In this document: positions 33,773 through 42,894 of the stretch, piece by piece
How positions within the stretch are numbered: position 1 is the first letter of the stretch
Layout of the letters: every line of letters starts with the position of its first letter
Assembly (NCBI RefSeq): GCF_000719705.1
Contig: NZ_JOHO01000004.1
Span: forward strand, 124,001 to 188,000
Source: Streptomyces sp. NRRL S-350
Lineage (GTDB): Bacteria > Actinomycetota > Actinomycetes > Streptomycetales > Streptomycetaceae
Length of the DNA: 64,000 nt
Direction: 5' to 3'
The notes under the pieces: model-generated
Told to the model about the DNA's origin: nothing
Databases searched by the model: none
What the model saw: the letters and a program-made list of their open reading frames with translations, nothing else
Position numbers and translations under genes: made by a program

Positions 33773-35209
33773 TCACGTTTCCGCAGGTCGGAGACGCTGC
33801 ACATGGACCTTCCGCCGCAGCCGGAGGATCATCAGCGTCCCGATCGCCAGCGGGACGTACTGCCAGCAGAACGCCCAGCGGAAGGCATCGGCCGGGTAAC
33901 CGTCGGTGCCTTCCGGGGTGAGTGCGTCCAGCAGCACGCCGATGCCGAACAGCGTGATCATCGTGCCGATGAAGCCGCCCATGTTGACGATCCCGGAGGC
34001 GGTGCCGAGGCGTTGCGCCGGGTTGTGGGAGCGCGCGTAGTCCAGGCCGACCAGCGAGGCCGGGCCGTTGCTGCCCATCACCAGGATGATCCCGACCAGC
34101 AGCCAGGTGGGCGGGTGCCCGCCGGGCCACGCCAGCACCAGCGCCCAGCCGAGCGCGGTGGCCGCGATGGCGGTGAGCACGATCGGCATCCGGGCCCGGG
34201 CGGTGCGGGAGAGCAGCCGGCCGAACAGGAACCCGAAGCTCATGTTGCTGAGCACCAGCAAGGTCAGCAGGCCGCCCGCACCGGCCCGGGACATGCCCTG
34301 CGCCTCGACCAGGTAGGGCAGGCCCCAGAGCAGGCCGAAGGCGTTGCCGGGGAACTGGGTCGTGAAGTGCACCCACAGGCCCAGTCGGGTGCCCGGCTCC
34401 TGCCAGCAGGCGAGCACCTGCCGGCTCACCTTCGGCCTGGGCACCGGCGGGTGCTCCACCGGTCGTACGGCCGCGACCGGGCCCTCCTTCAGGAACAGGG
34501 CGACCAGCGCGAACACCGCCACGCCGAGCAGCGCGATCGCGGCGAAGGTGGGCGTCCAGCCCTCGTTGTGCAGCGCCTGGGCCAGCACCACGGTGGTGAC
34601 CAGGTTGCCGCCCATCCCGGCGAGGCCGGTCAGCTGGGCCACGAAGGGGTTCCGGGCGGCCGGAAACCAGCGGGCGGCGATCCGCAGCACGCTGATGAAG
34701 GTCATCGCGTCACCGCAGCCGAGCACCGCCCGGGAGGCCAGCGCGGGGGCGAAGGAGGAACTGAAGGCGAAGGCCAGCTGGCCGGCGCTGAGCAGCACCA
34801 CGCCGAGCAGCAGGACCCGGCGCGGCCCGAAGCGGTCGACCAGCAGGCCGACCGGTATCTGCATGGCCGCGTAGACCAGCACCTGGAGGATCGAGAAGGT
34901 GGAGAGCGCCGAGGCGCCGATGCCGAAGCGGTCCGCGGCGTCCAGTCCGGCCACGCCGAGGCTGGTGCGGTGGACGACGGCCAGGACGTAGACGCTGACG
35001 CCGACGGACCAGGCCAGCCAGGCCGCGCGGCCACCGGGCGGCGCGGGCGCGAGGGCGGGGACGGGGACGGGGACGGGCGCGAGAACGGCCGCGGGGACGC
35101 CCGCGGGGACGCCCGCCGCGACTGCCTCGGGGACGGCCTGGGCCCCGGCGGCGGGGCGGGGAGCGGAAGCGGACGGGGGCGCGGCTGAACGGGCGGGCTC
35201 CACGGTCAT
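33773..35209 (-). CDS. Major facilitator superfamily transporter
   Basis: A 478-residue, 12-helix transporter. After an Ala/Pro/Val-rich N-terminal extension (about 60 residues, VPVPVPALAPAPPGG) the first helices read AWLAWSVGVSVYVLAVVHRTSLGVAG and the loop motif MQIPVGLLVDRFGPRRVLLLG. Later segments include GMGGNLVTTVVLAQALHNEGW, FGLLWGLPYLVEAQGMSRAGAGGLLTLLVLSNM, and LGTASGIVNMGGFIGTMITLFGIGVLLD. The layout resembles sugar-phosphate/nitrate-type MFS proteins; the substrate is unknown. A TAATCT -10-like box lies 9 nt before ATG 35209. Confidence 0.9.
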   Translation of the reverse strand: MTVEPARSAAPPSASAPRPAAGAQAVPEAVAAGVPAGVPAAVLAPVPVPVPALAPAPPGGRAAWLAWSVGVSVYVLAVVHRTSLGVAGLDAADRFGIGASALSTFSILQVLVYAAMQIPVGLLVDRFGPRRVLLLGVVLLSAGQLAFAFSSSFAPALASRAVLGCGDAMTFISVLRIAARWFPAARNPFVAQLTGLAGMGGNLVTTVVLAQALHNEGWTPTFAAIALLGVAVFALVALFLKEGPVAAVRPVEHPPVPRPKVSRQVLACWQEPGTRLGLWVHFTTQFPGNAFGLLWGLPYLVEAQGMSRAGAGGLLTLLVLSNMSFGFLFGRLLSRTARARMPIVLTAIAATALGWALVLAWPGGHPPTWLLVGIILVMGSNGPASLVGLDYARSHNPAQRLGTASGIVNMGGFIGTMITLFGIGVLLDALTPEGTDGYPADAFRWAFCWQYVPLAIGTLMILRLRRKVHVQRLRPAET

Positions 35210-35349
35210 AGTGCGACCAGATTAGTCATCCCATGATGGGACGCCCAGGTGGGGTTCGGTCCTCCGGGCGCGAACGCGCGCCCCGGCGGCCCCGCGGATC
35301 CGCCGGTGCGCTCCCCTCCGCCTTCCCGACCTCCCCCGCCTTCCCCGCG

Positions 35350-36582
35350 TCAGCCGGTCAGCGTCCAGGACACCGACCGGGTCATCCAGCGGTCCCGGAA
35401 CGCCTCGTCCCGCACCCAGTCGGTGGTGTCCCGGACGGTCGCCGTCACGGTGGCCGTCCGGCCCGGGGCCAGGTTCAGCCCCGCAGTGTCCAGCCAGGAG
35501 CCGTCGGCGGACTGCGGCGTCACCGGGACGCCGTCCACCTTCCACTCCACCTTCAGCTGTCGCGGGCCGTTCAGCGGCAGCGGGCGGACGTCGAGCCGGG
35601 GCCGTCCGGTCACCTCACCGGGCGCGGGCAGCGGGGCGTCGGTGGGGCGGACCTTGCGGTACAGCTCCTTGACGATCGCCTCGCGCGAGGGGAGGTTGTA
35701 CGCGCTGCCCAGGGTGCGCATGACGGAGTCCTGGGTGGGCCGGTAGAGGCCGTTGGCGCTGCGGTACGCGCCGACCGTCCCGGCGCCGTCCGGGGACTCG
35801 GCGCCCAGCCAGCGCCACCACTTGGTCTGCTTCTTGCGCATGTCGTCGGCGTTGAGGGTGGAGAGGTTGGGGTAGTCGGCGTCGTCCGGGGCGCTGTCGT
35901 ACTCGTCGCCGAGGTCGCCCACGGTGTGCCCGATCTCGTGCTGGATGATCCGCCCGGCGTCGGGGCTGCCGCCCGCCAGGGTGGTCACCCCGGTGCCGCC
36001 GGCGCCGCCGTACTCCGTGGAGTTGGCCAGCGCGATCAGGTACTGCGGCCCGGCGCCGTCCCCCGCGTAGCGGGCGGTGGCGGCTTCGTCGGCGCAGAGC
36101 AGCCGGGCGGTGCCCTCGCACCAGAAGTGCATGCCGAGCGGGGTGGCCGGGTTGCGGCCGCGGCTCTCGGTCTCGGCTATCCCGGAGACCGGGGAGACCA
36201 CTTCGACCCGCCTTATGTTGAAGAAGCCCTGGTAGGTGCGGAAGGGCTCGATGTCCATCAGCGCGTGCCAGGCCTTGTCGGCCTGCTTGCGGAACTGCTC
36301 CTGCTCGCCGGCCGTGTAGCCGTCGCCGAGCAGGACCAGGGTGATCCGGTTGGCCGGGTCCCCGGTGCGACGTATGTCGACGGTGGGGGCGGCCACGGGT
36401 ATCCGCTGGTCGGCGCGGATCGCGGTGTGCGGCGGCACCGCACGGTCGGCCGGGGCCCCCGGCCCGATCACGCCGAACGGCGAGGGGCCGATCAGCTCCA
36501 GGGTGGCGGGGAGTACGGCGGTGGACACCAGCACGAGCGCGGCCAGACTCCGAACGAGACGGCCAGGGTTGCCAGGCGGCAT
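35350..36582 (-). CDS. M64-family secreted zinc metallopeptidase
   Basis: A 410-residue protein with an N-terminal signal sequence (RLVRSLAALVLVSTAVLPATLELIG) and an IgA-peptidase-M64 domain. The first conserved block is DPANRITLVLLGDGYTAGEQEQFRKQADKAWHALMDIEPFRTYQGFFNIRRVEVVSP; the zinc site is AGRIIQHEIGHTVGDLGDEYDS (HExxH plus the family's DEY). The C-terminal 100 residues form a beta-rich domain (RPRLDVRPLPLNGPRQLKVEW, GRTATVTATVRDTTDWVRDE). It is probably secreted; the substrate is unknown. Confidence 0.9.
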   Translation of the reverse strand: MPPGNPGRLVRSLAALVLVSTAVLPATLELIGPSPFGVIGPGAPADRAVPPHTAIRADQRIPVAAPTVDIRRTGDPANRITLVLLGDGYTAGEQEQFRKQADKAWHALMDIEPFRTYQGFFNIRRVEVVSPVSGIAETESRGRNPATPLGMHFWCEGTARLLCADEAATARYAGDGAGPQYLIALANSTEYGGAGGTGVTTLAGGSPDAGRIIQHEIGHTVGDLGDEYDSAPDDADYPNLSTLNADDMRKKQTKWWRWLGAESPDGAGTVGAYRSANGLYRPTQDSVMRTLGSAYNLPSREAIVKELYRKVRPTDAPLPAPGEVTGRPRLDVRPLPLNGPRQLKVEWKVDGVPVTPQSADGSWLDTAGLNLAPGRTATVTATVRDTTDWVRDEAFRDRWMTRSVSWTLTG

Positions 36583-36804
36583 ACGGGTGCGTCCTCGGGG
36601 TTCCGGTCACCCGGCGTCGCCCGGGTGGTGGAGCGGAGACGTACCCGGACCGGCGTGTCGCCCCCACCGGCGGACGCAAATGTCACCGACCTGGCCGAAC
36701 GATCCAAACCCTCCCTGTCATACGGGTCATACCAACCACTCGCTTCCACACCGCTGCCCCACCACCTCCCCCGCCACCCCGCTCACCGCTTCTCGCCACC
36801 CCAC

Positions 36805-38028
36805 TCACCGCTTCCGGAAGTCCAGCACGAGATGGGTGCCCAGCCCGAAGAGCAGGCCCCAGAAGGCCGAGCCGATGCCGAACAGGCTCATCCCCGAGGC
36901 GCTCGCCAGGAAGGTCACCACCGCCGCGTCCCGCCCGCGCTCCTCGGCGACCGCCGCCGCCAGGCTGCCCTGCAGCGAGGCGAGCAGCGCGACCCCGGCG
37001 ATCACCGCGATCAGCGCCTTCGGCAGCCCGGTGAACAGGCTCACGAGCACCCCGCCGAAGCTGCCCACCACCACGTAGAGCACGCCCGAGGACATCCCCG
37101 CGACGTACCGGCGGCGCGGGTCGGGGTGGGCCTCCGGGCCCGAGCAGATCGCCGCCGTGATCGCCGCCAGGTTCACCCCGGGTGAGCCGAACGGCGCCAT
37201 CAGCATCGACACCGCACCGGTCGTGCCGATCAGCAGCCGGTCGTCCGCCCGGTAGCCGAAGGCCCGCATCACCCCGAGGCCCGGCGCGTTCTGCGAGGCC
37301 AGCACGACGATCGTGAGCGGCAGCGCCAGCCCCACCAGGGCCGACCAGGAGAACGACGGCACCGTCGGCACCGGCACGGTCGGCCCGCCCGAGCCCAGGG
37401 TCAGCGGGAGTCCGACGGTGAGCGCGGCCAGGACCCCGCCGACCGCCAGGGCGACCGGTACGGCGTACCGCGGCGCGAGGCGCTTGGCCAGCAGGAAGGC
37501 GGCGAAGCTGCCCACCACCAGCACCGGTGCGCCGTGCACGGCGCCGAAGATCCCGGCGCCGAAGGAGAACAGGATGCCCGCCAGCATCGCGTTCACGATG
37601 CCCGCCGGCACCGCCGCGATCAGCCGGCCGAACCAGCCGGTCACCCCGAACAGCGTCACCACCGCCCCGCTGACCAGGAACGCGCCGATCGCGTCCCGGT
37701 ACGGGTAGTCGCCCAGGCTGGTGACCAGGAGCGCGGCTCCCGGGGTGGACCACGCGGTGATCACCGGCGTCCTGGTCCACCAGCTCAGCGCGAAGCCGCT
37801 CACCCCGCTGCCGACGGCCACCGCCCAGATCCAGGAGGCGGTGTGCGCCGCGTCCAGCCGTCCGGCCGCGGCCGCCGCGAGCACCACCACCAGCGGTCCC
37901 GAGAACGACACCGCGACGCACACCAGCCCGGCCAGCAGCGCCGGCCCCGAGGCGTCCCGCCGCAGCGACCGGCGTTCCCCGGCCTCGACCGCCGCCTTCT
38001 GCGGTCGGACTGTCAGCTCATCCGTCAT
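36805..38028 (-). CDS. Benzoate/H+ symporter BenE family protein
   Basis: A 407-residue integral membrane protein with about 12 hydrophobic segments. BenE-type features are VSFSGPLVVVLAAAAAGRLDAAHTASWIWAVAVGSGVSGFALSWWTRTPVITAWSTPGAALLV, LIAAVPAGIVNAMLAGILFSFG, NAPGLGVMRAFGY, and GSPGVNLAAITAAICSGPEAHPDPRRRYVAGMSSGVLYVVVGSFG. It would import benzoate or a similar aromatic acid; no aromatic catabolic genes flank it. ATG 38028 has a GATACT -10-like box 6 nt upstream. Confidence 0.9.
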   Translation of the reverse strand: MTDELTVRPQKAAVEAGERRSLRRDASGPALLAGLVCVAVSFSGPLVVVLAAAAAGRLDAAHTASWIWAVAVGSGVSGFALSWWTRTPVITAWSTPGAALLVTSLGDYPYRDAIGAFLVSGAVVTLFGVTGWFGRLIAAVPAGIVNAMLAGILFSFGAGIFGAVHGAPVLVVGSFAAFLLAKRLAPRYAVPVALAVGGVLAALTVGLPLTLGSGGPTVPVPTVPSFSWSALVGLALPLTIVVLASQNAPGLGVMRAFGYRADDRLLIGTTGAVSMLMAPFGSPGVNLAAITAAICSGPEAHPDPRRRYVAGMSSGVLYVVVGSFGGVLVSLFTGLPKALIAVIAGVALLASLQGSLAAAVAEERGRDAAVVTFLASASGMSLFGIGSAFWGLLFGLGTHLVLDFRKR

Positions 38029-38099
38029 CCCGGCAGTATCCCGGAGCCCGGCCGAAGACTCCCGGGAGAATTCCTCGACCCGTCCGCAGCCCCGGCGGA

Positions 38100-38156
38100 G
38101 TCGACGAAGGGGCCCTGCTCCGCACGGTGGTGCGGAGCAGGGCCCCTTCCGTCGAC
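38100..38156 (-). terminator. Strong hairpin after the BCKDH operon
   Basis: A 20-bp perfect stem GAAGGGGCCCTGCTCCGCAC (38106-38125) / complement (38130-38149), extended by GTCGAC on both sides with one bulged base. It lies just past the E2 stop codon and should terminate the E1alpha-E1beta-E2 transcript. Confidence 0.88.
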
Positions 38157-38168
38157 TCCGGTGAGCCG

Positions 38169-39599
38169 TCAGCCCCAGGTGATCAGGCGCTTCGGGCGCT
38201 CCAGCAGGGCGGCCACGTCGGCCAGCACCTTGGAGCCCAACTCCCCGTCCACCAGGCGGTGGTCGAAGGAGAGCGCCAGCGTGGTCACCTGGCGCGGGAC
38301 CACCTTGCCCTTGTGCACCCACGGCATGTCCCGGACCGCGCCGAAGGCCAGGATGGCGGCCTCGCCCGGGTTGAGGATCGGGGTGCCGGTGTCGACGCCG
38401 AAGACGCCGACGTTGGTGATGGTGACCGTCCCGCCCTGCATGTCGGCCGGCGAGGTCTTGCCCTGACGGGCGGTCTCGACCAGCTCGCCGAGCGAAGTGG
38501 CCAGACCCGTCAGGGTCTTGGACCCGGCGTCCTTGATGTTCGGGACGATCAGGCCGCGCGGGGTGGCCGCGGCGATGCCGAGGTTCACCTGGCCCTTGAC
38601 GACGATCTCCTGGGCCGCCTCGTCCCACTGCGCGTTGATCTCGGGGTGCCGCTTGATCGCGGTGAGCAGCGCCTTGGCGACGATCAGCAGCGGGCTGACC
38701 CGGACGTCCCGGCCCAGTTCGCCGCTCTCCTTGAGCCGGCGGACGAACTTCATCGTGCGGGTCACGTCGACCTGGACGAACTCGGTGACGTGCGGAGCGG
38801 TGAAGGCCGAGGCCACCATCGCCTGCGCGGTCGCCTTCCGGACGCCCTTGATCGGCACCCGGACGTCGCCCGCGGTGGAGACGGGCGCCGGCACCGCGAC
38901 GGCCTCGACAGCCGCGGAGGCCGCGACGGTCGGAGCGGCCTCGGCCGCCGGAGCAGCCTGGGCGGCGGCATGCCCGTGCACGTCCTCGCGGGTGATCACA
39001 CCGTCCAGGCCGGTCGGGGTCACCTCGCGCAGGTCGACGCCCAGGTCCTTGGCCAGCTTGCGCACCGGCGGCTTGGCCAACGGCCGCTCGCCGGCGGGCG
39101 CTTCGGCCACCGGCGCGGCAGCGGCCGGAGCCGCCGGGGCGGGCGCGGCCGGAGCCGGCTTGGTCGCGGCGACCGTGGTGGTGGTCCGGCGCGCCCGGCG
39201 CTGGGTGCCGCCGGTGCGCGGGCCGTACCCGACCAGCACCGCGCGGCGCTCCGGCTCGGGTTCCTCCGCCGGAGCCGACGCCGAGGCCGGCGCCGGTGCC
39301 GGGGCCGCGACGGGGGCGGCCGGAGCCGCGGCCCCCGCCTCCCCGGCGACCGCGATGGAGATGATCACGGTGCCGACGTCGACCGTCGCGCCCTCGGGGA
39401 AGTGCAGCTGCTCGACCACCCCGTTGAACGGGATGGGCAGCTCCACCGCCGCCTTGGCGGTCTCCACCTCGCAGACGACCTGCCCGTCGGTGACGGTGTC
39501 ACCGGGCTTGACGTACCAGCTGAGGATCTCGGCCTCGGTGAGGCCCTCGCCCACATCGGGCATCTTGAACTCGCGGAGCGAGCGAACTTCGGTGGTCAT
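38169..39599 (-). CDS. bkdH: Branched-chain 2-oxoacid dehydrogenase E2 (dihydrolipoamide acyltransferase)
   Basis: A 476-residue E2 core subunit. One lipoyl domain (about residues 8-85) with the lipoate-carrying lysine in CEVETAKAAVELPIPF; an Ala/Pro-rich linker; the peripheral-subunit-binding domain (PPVRKLAKDLGVDLREVTPTGLDGVITREDV); and a C-terminal acyltransferase domain ending with the catalytic DHRLVDG motif (LALSFDHRLVDGELGSKVL). It accepts acyl groups from branched-chain oxoacids (Val, Leu, Ile breakdown), which also supply branched fatty-acid and polyketide starters. It is the third gene of an E1alpha-E1beta-E2 operon, 15 nt behind E1beta. The symbol follows Streptomyces bkdFGH usage; a pyruvate-type E2 is less likely. 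Confidence 0.88.
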   Translation of the reverse strand: MTTEVRSLREFKMPDVGEGLTEAEILSWYVKPGDTVTDGQVVCEVETAKAAVELPIPFNGVVEQLHFPEGATVDVGTVIISIAVAGEAGAAAPAAPVAAPAPAPASASAPAEEPEPERRAVLVGYGPRTGGTQRRARRTTTTVAATKPAPAAPAPAAPAAAAPVAEAPAGERPLAKPPVRKLAKDLGVDLREVTPTGLDGVITREDVHGHAAAQAAPAAEAAPTVAASAAVEAVAVPAPVSTAGDVRVPIKGVRKATAQAMVASAFTAPHVTEFVQVDVTRTMKFVRRLKESGELGRDVRVSPLLIVAKALLTAIKRHPEINAQWDEAAQEIVVKGQVNLGIAAATPRGLIVPNIKDAGSKTLTGLATSLGELVETARQGKTSPADMQGGTVTITNVGVFGVDTGTPILNPGEAAILAFGAVRDMPWVHKGKVVPRQVTTLALSFDHRLVDGELGSKVLADVAALLERPKRLITWG

Positions 39600-39614
39600 C
39601 TTCGCTCCCGGAGA

Positions 39615-40589
39615 TCAGTACGCGAGCGCGCGGTCGACGGCGTCGAGCACGCGGTCCAGGTCGGGCAGGAATGCTTCCTCGACCCGGGACGGCGGGTACG
39701 GCGCGTGGTAGCCGCCGACCCGCAGGACGGGCGCCTCCAGGTGGTAGAAGCACTTCTCGGTGAGCCGGGCGGCCAGCTCGGCGCCCATGCCCAGGAAGAC
39801 CGGTGCCTCGTGGACCACGACGGCCCGCCCGGTGCGCTTGACCGACTCCTCCAGGGTGGCGAAGTCCACCGGGGAGAGCGAGCGCAGGTCGATGACCTCC
39901 AGCCGGCGGCCGTCCTCCTCGGCGGCCGCGGCGGCCTCCAGGCAGACCTTGACCATCGGGCCGTATGCGATCAGCGTCGCGTCGGTGCCCGGCCGGACGA
40001 TCCGGGCGTCGTACAGGCCGAGGTCGGCGGCGTCGCCGACCTCGCCCTTGTCCCAGTAACGGCGCTTGGGCTCCAGGAAGATGACCGGGTCGTCGGACTC
40101 GATCGCCTGCCGCAGCATCCAGTGCGCGTCGTGCGCGCTGGACGGGCTGACCACGCGCAGGCCGGCGGTGTGCGCGAAGTACGCCTCGTGCGACTCGCTG
40201 TGGTGCTCGACCGCCCCGATGCCGCCCGCGTACGGGATGCGGATGGTGACCGGCATCTTCACGTGCCCCAGCGCACGGGCGTGCATCTTCGCCAGCTGGG
40301 AGACGATCTGGTCGAAGGCCGGGTAGACGAAGCCGTCGAACTGGATCTCCACCACCGGGCGGTAGCCGCGCAGCGCCAGGCCGATCGCGGTGCCGACGAT
40401 GCCGGACTCGGCGAGCGGGGAGTCGATCACCCGGCCCTCGCCGAAGTCCTTCTGCAGGCCGTCGGTGATCCGGAAGACGCCGCCGAGCTTGCCGATGTCC
40501 TCACCCATCAGGAGGGTCTTCGGGTCGTTCTCCAGCGACTTGCGCAGCGCCCCGTTCAGCGCCTTGGCGATGCTCAGCTGACCGGTCAT
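39615..40589 (-). CDS. bkdG: Branched-chain 2-oxoacid dehydrogenase E1 beta
   Basis: A 324-residue E1 beta subunit. The N-terminus TGQLSIAKALNGALRKSLENDPKTLLMGEDIGKLGGVFRITDGLQKDFGEGRVIDSPLAESGIVGTAIGLALRGYRPVVEIQFDGFVYPAFDQIVSQLAKMHAR is diagnostic. The C-terminal transketolase domain includes LEVIDLRSLSPVDFATLEESVKRTGRAVVVHEAP. ATG 40589 overlaps the E1alpha stop codon (TGATG), so the two E1 subunits are translationally coupled, as expected for an alpha2beta2 enzyme. Confidence 0.9.
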   Translation of the reverse strand: MTGQLSIAKALNGALRKSLENDPKTLLMGEDIGKLGGVFRITDGLQKDFGEGRVIDSPLAESGIVGTAIGLALRGYRPVVEIQFDGFVYPAFDQIVSQLAKMHARALGHVKMPVTIRIPYAGGIGAVEHHSESHEAYFAHTAGLRVVSPSSAHDAHWMLRQAIESDDPVIFLEPKRRYWDKGEVGDAADLGLYDARIVRPGTDATLIAYGPMVKVCLEAAAAAEEDGRRLEVIDLRSLSPVDFATLEESVKRTGRAVVVHEAPVFLGMGAELAARLTEKCFYHLEAPVLRVGGYHAPYPPSRVEEAFLPDLDRVLDAVDRALAY

Positions 40590-41743
40590 CAGTGGTTCTC
40601 CCCCGCCTCGAAGGAGGCCGCGTACTCGACGTACTCGGCCCGTTCCTCATCGACCAGTGCGTGCGGCTCGCTGTACACGTGGTCGAAGATCAGGGTCGGG
40701 TCCGGGTCCGGCATGCCGCGCACGCCCTCGCGCACCCGCAGCCCCAGCTTCTCGCTCTCGGCCTCGACGGCGGCGAAGAACTCCTCGTCGGCCAGGCCCT
40801 CCTTCTCCAGGTGGGCGCGGAGCCGGGTGATCGGGTCCTTGGCCTTCCAGGCCTCGGTCTCCTCGGCGTGCCGGTAGCGGGTGGGGTCGTCGGAGGTGGT
40901 GTGGGCGCCCATCCGGTAGGTGAACGCCTCGATCAGCACCGGGCCGTTGCCGCTGCGGGCGTGGTCGAGCGCCCAGCGGGTGACCGCGAGGCAGGCCAGC
41001 ACGTCGTTGCCGTCGACCCGTACGCCGGGGAAGCCGAAGCCGGAGGCGCGGCGGTACAGCGGGATCTTGGTCTGGGTGGTGGTGGGCTCGGAGATCGCCC
41101 ACTGGTTGTTCTGGCAGAAGAACACGACCGGCGCGTTGTAGACCGAGGCGAAGGTGAAGGCCTCGTTGACGTCGCCCTGGCTGGAGGCGCCGTCACCGAA
41201 GTACGCGATGACCGCGTCGTCGGCGCCGTCCTTGCTGATGCCCATCGCGTAGCCGGTGGCGTGCAGGGTCTGCGCGCCGATCACGATGGTGTACAGGTGG
41301 AAGTTCTTCTCGTTCGGGTCCCAACCGCCGTGGTTCACGCCGCGGAACATGCCGAGCAGGTTCAGCGGGTCGACGTCGCGGCACCAGGCCACGCCGTGCT
41401 CGCGGTAGGTGGGGAAGGCGTAGTCGCCGGTGCGCATGGCGCGGCCGGAGCCGACCTGCGCGGCCTCCTGGCCGAGCAGCGAGGCCCACAGTCCCAGCTC
41501 GCCCTGGCGCTGCAGCGCGGTGGCCTCGCCGTCGAACCGGCGCACCAGCACCAGGTCGCGGTAGAGGGAGCGCAGCTCCTCCGGAGTGGTGGTGAGGGGG
41601 TAGTCCGGGTGCTCGACCCGCTCGCCTTCCGGCGTGAGCAGTTGGACGAGCTCCGGCTGGGCGTCCGTACCCGTGGCGCGGAGGGTGTCAGGGACAGCGG
41701 GGGCCGCCTTCTTGCGAGCCCTCGCCGTGCTTTTGACGGTCAC
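40589..41743 (-). CDS. bkdF: Branched-chain 2-oxoacid dehydrogenase E1 alpha
   Basis: A 384-residue thiamine-diphosphate-binding E1 alpha subunit. The TDP motif starts AYFGDGASSQGDVNEAFTFASVYNAP and ends VVFFCQNNQWAIS. Other landmarks are LVLVRRFDGEATALQRQGELGLWASLLGQEAAQVG and AFTYRMGAHTTSDDPTRYR, where phosphorylation-loop-like sequence sits in eukaryotic homologues. The basic N-terminus (KSTARARKKAAP) is unstructured. GTG 41743 is preferred over GTG 41749 because the GAGGAG ribosome-binding site is then 5 nt away. It is the first gene of the operon and diverges from an orphan response regulator. Confidence 0.9.
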   Translation of the reverse strand: MTVKSTARARKKAAPAVPDTLRATGTDAQPELVQLLTPEGERVEHPDYPLTTTPEELRSLYRDLVLVRRFDGEATALQRQGELGLWASLLGQEAAQVGSGRAMRTGDYAFPTYREHGVAWCRDVDPLNLLGMFRGVNHGGWDPNEKNFHLYTIVIGAQTLHATGYAMGISKDGADDAVIAYFGDGASSQGDVNEAFTFASVYNAPVVFFCQNNQWAISEPTTTQTKIPLYRRASGFGFPGVRVDGNDVLACLAVTRWALDHARSGNGPVLIEAFTYRMGAHTTSDDPTRYRHAEETEAWKAKDPITRLRAHLEKEGLADEEFFAAVEAESEKLGLRVREGVRGMPDPDPTLIFDHVYSEPHALVDEERAEYVEYAASFEAGENH

Positions 41744-42169
41744 GTTCACTCCTCGGTCTGTCCGGCCGCCCGGGGTCGCCGGTGACCGGTCCGGTCACCG
41801 CCTCGCGGGGCGCGCGTGGGTGTGCGCACCCACTGCGGGGCAGGTGGTGATCCTGTTCCGACGGCGTCCCTCACGAGAACGTTACCCAGCGTCCGCCCTT
41901 GGCGCGCTTGCGCTAGGACGTCCTACTTGTTCAGGGCCTACAACCCCGAGGGTGCCGCGTCCGGCTCGCCGTCGGAAGGGTGGGGGTGACGGGCGACGTG
42001 ACGCAGCTCTCAATTCGAGCGCCTTCAGGACACCAGCGCACGTTATCCGGGCGGACGCCCGTACGTAAGGGGGTTCCCGGTATCGGTTTAGGCGTGCTCC
42101 GGCCGGATAGCGCCTTTACGGCGATGCGGGCGATAGGTCTTTCCTGCGGTGGTATGGGAGGCTTTGGTC
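41744..42169. promoter_or_regulatory. Divergent region between the BCKDH operon and a response regulator
   Basis: 426 bp with no gene. It contains a perfect 12-bp palindrome TAGGACGTCCTA (41914-41925), a candidate operator. A GGGAGG ribosome-binding site lies 8 nt before GTG 42170. Several less GC-rich stretches (41875-41945, 41995-42080) may hold promoters for either side. Confidence 0.45.
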
Positions 42170-42829
42170 GTGGCTGACAACGGACGAATCAGGGTGTTCC
42201 TGCTCGATGACCACGAGGTCGTCCGGCGGGGCGTGCACGACCTGCTCTCGGTCGAGGACGACATCGAGGTGGTCGGCGAGGCCGGCACGGCCACCGACGC
42301 GCTCACCCGGATCCCGGCGGTCCATCCGGACGTGGCGGTGCTCGACGTCCGGCTGCCGGACGGCAACGGCGTGGAGGTCTGCCGCGAGATCCGCTCCCGG
42401 CTGCCGGAGGTCAAGTGCCTGATGCTGACCTCCTTCTCGGACGACGAGGCGCTGTTCGACTCGATCATGGCGGGCGCCTCCGGCTACGTCCTGAAGGCGA
42501 TCCGCGGCACCGACCTGATCACCGCCGTCCGGGACGTCGCGGCCGGCCGCTCGCTGCTCGATCCGGTCGCCACCAGCCGGGTGCTCGCCCGGCTGCGCGA
42601 CGGCGGCGAGAAGGAGGACGAACGGCTGGCCCAACTCACCAAGCAGGAGCGGCGGATCCTCGACCTGATCGGCGAGGGGATGACGAACCGCCAGATCGGC
42701 AACGAGTTGCACCTGGCCGAGAAGACGGTGAAGAACTACGTCTCCAGTCTGCTCGCGAAGATGGGCATGGAGCGCCGCACCCAGGCGGCCGCCTTCGTGG
42801 CGCGGCACCAGGCCGACCACCACTACTGA
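42170..42829 (+). CDS. Orphan NarL/DevR-like response regulator
   Basis: A 219-residue regulator. The receiver domain has [31 protein letters not shown], the phospho-Asp in [17 protein letters not shown], and the Lys in [12 protein letters not shown]. The LuxR-type helix-turn-helix is [54 protein letters not shown], close to DevR/DosR. No kinase gene is adjacent. GTG 42170 is fixed by a GGGAGG ribosome-binding site. In S. coelicolor I recall a DevR-type orphan regulator beside the bkd genes, which fits. It may respond to redox or energy state and could act on the divergent bkd promoter. Confidence 0.92.
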   Translation: MADNGRIRVFLLDDHEVVRRGVHDLLSVEDDIEVVGEAGTATDALTRIPAVHPDVAVLDVRLPDGNGVEVCREIRSRLPEVKCLMLTSFSDDEALFDSIMAGASGYVLKAIRGTDLITAVRDVAAGRSLLDPVATSRVLARLRDGGEKEDERLAQLTKQERRILDLIGEGMTNRQIGNELHLAEKTVKNYVSSLLAKMGMERRTQAAAFVARHQADHHY

Positions 42830-42882
42830 CCGGCTTCTTGCACACACCTGACTGTTTGTCAAGGGCCCCCGCGGGGTGGCCA

Positions 42883-42888
42883 TACCCT
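42883..42888 (+). promoter_or_regulatory. -10-like box TACCCT for the phosphotransferase gene
   Basis: TACCCT ends 6 nt before GTG 42895, consistent with a leaderless transcript. Confidence 0.4.
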
Positions 42889-42894
42889 CGGGCT

